Shown: piece by piece, positions 21,845-21,901 of the stretch
Layout: each line of letters begins with the position of its first letter
Position numbering within the stretch: the first letter of the stretch is position 1
Source: Deltaproteobacteria bacterium
GTDB taxonomy: Bacteria; Myxococcota_A; JAADFL01
Reading direction: 5' to 3'
Assembly (NCBI GenBank): GCA_013152945.1
Contig: JAADFL010000109.1
Span: 1-21,901 of the forward strand
DNA: 21,901 nucleotides
The notes under the pieces: generated by a model
What the model was told of the DNA's origin: nothing
The model's database searches: none
What the model saw: the letters and a program-made list of their open reading frames with translations, nothing else
Program-made: the position numbers and the translations under genes

Positions 21845-21873
21845 TTGACAATTTAGAAATGGTATCATATAGT
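21845..21873 (+). promoter_or_regulatory. Near-consensus promoter for a gene beyond the window
   Basis: TTGACA (21845-21850), 17 bases, then TATAGT (21868-21873). A Shine-Dalgarno GGAGG follows at 21892-21896, so a plus-strand gene very probably starts within a few bases of the window's end. Its identity is not visible. Confidence 0.85.
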
Positions 21874-21901
21874 TTCATCAGATATTGCGATGGAGGTCAA
21901 A

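Overview
This window reads as chromosomal DNA of an uncultured or little-studied Gram-negative bacterium with roughly balanced to slightly GC-rich base content. The best guess is a deltaproteobacterium-like lineage (Myxococcota, Bradymonadota or Desulfobacterota in the broad sense). The reasons are two giant secreted proteins with MopE-type metal-binding motifs, thrombospondin type-3 repeats and choice-of-anchor D (ASH/HYDIN-like) domains, a C-terminal tail resembling the MYXO-CTERM sorting signal, and a conserved rpsO-pnp-dut gene order. The lineage is inferred from gene content only.

Layout. (1) 28-9193, + strand: two large cell-surface genes, a 979-residue propeller/MopE/Cys-rich/TSP3 protein and a 2004-residue lipoprotein with ASH domains, nine MopE motifs, a beta-helix-like stretch and a 380-residue glycine-rich tail. 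(2) 9237-12695, + strand: a housekeeping RNA and nucleotide operon, rpsO-pnp-dut, followed by an 82-residue stand-alone histidine-kinase dimerisation-like protein. A near-consensus promoter precedes rpsO, and its leader can fold into a pseudoknot that engages the first codons. (3) 12725-17120, - strand: an envelope cluster with an MsbA-type ABC exporter, a TPR/HEAT lipoprotein whose ribosome-binding site lies in the last exporter codons, and a membrane-anchored SGNH hydrolase. (4) 17243-18310, + strand: branched-chain amino acid aminotransferase ilvE, divergent from the exporter. (5) 18461-20235, - strand: an M42 aminopeptidase coupled by a TGATG overlap to a small exported, probably outer-membrane protein, ending at a clear intrinsic terminator. 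(6) 20387-21637, - strand: an NAD-dependent epimerase/dehydratase with an unusual polybasic N-terminal tail, driven by a near-consensus promoter. (7) 21638-21901: a divergent regulatory region with a second near-consensus promoter firing out of the window.

Most genes are ordinary. No phage, insertion sequence, CRISPR array, tRNA or rRNA was recognised, and no gene-free stretch exceeds 300 bases. The items most worth checking are the candidate S15 autoregulatory pseudoknot in the rpsO leader, the orphan HisKA-like mini-protein at the end of the rpsO operon, the multi-domain surface protein pair, and the polybasic tail on the epimerase. No wholly new multi-gene system could be demonstrated.
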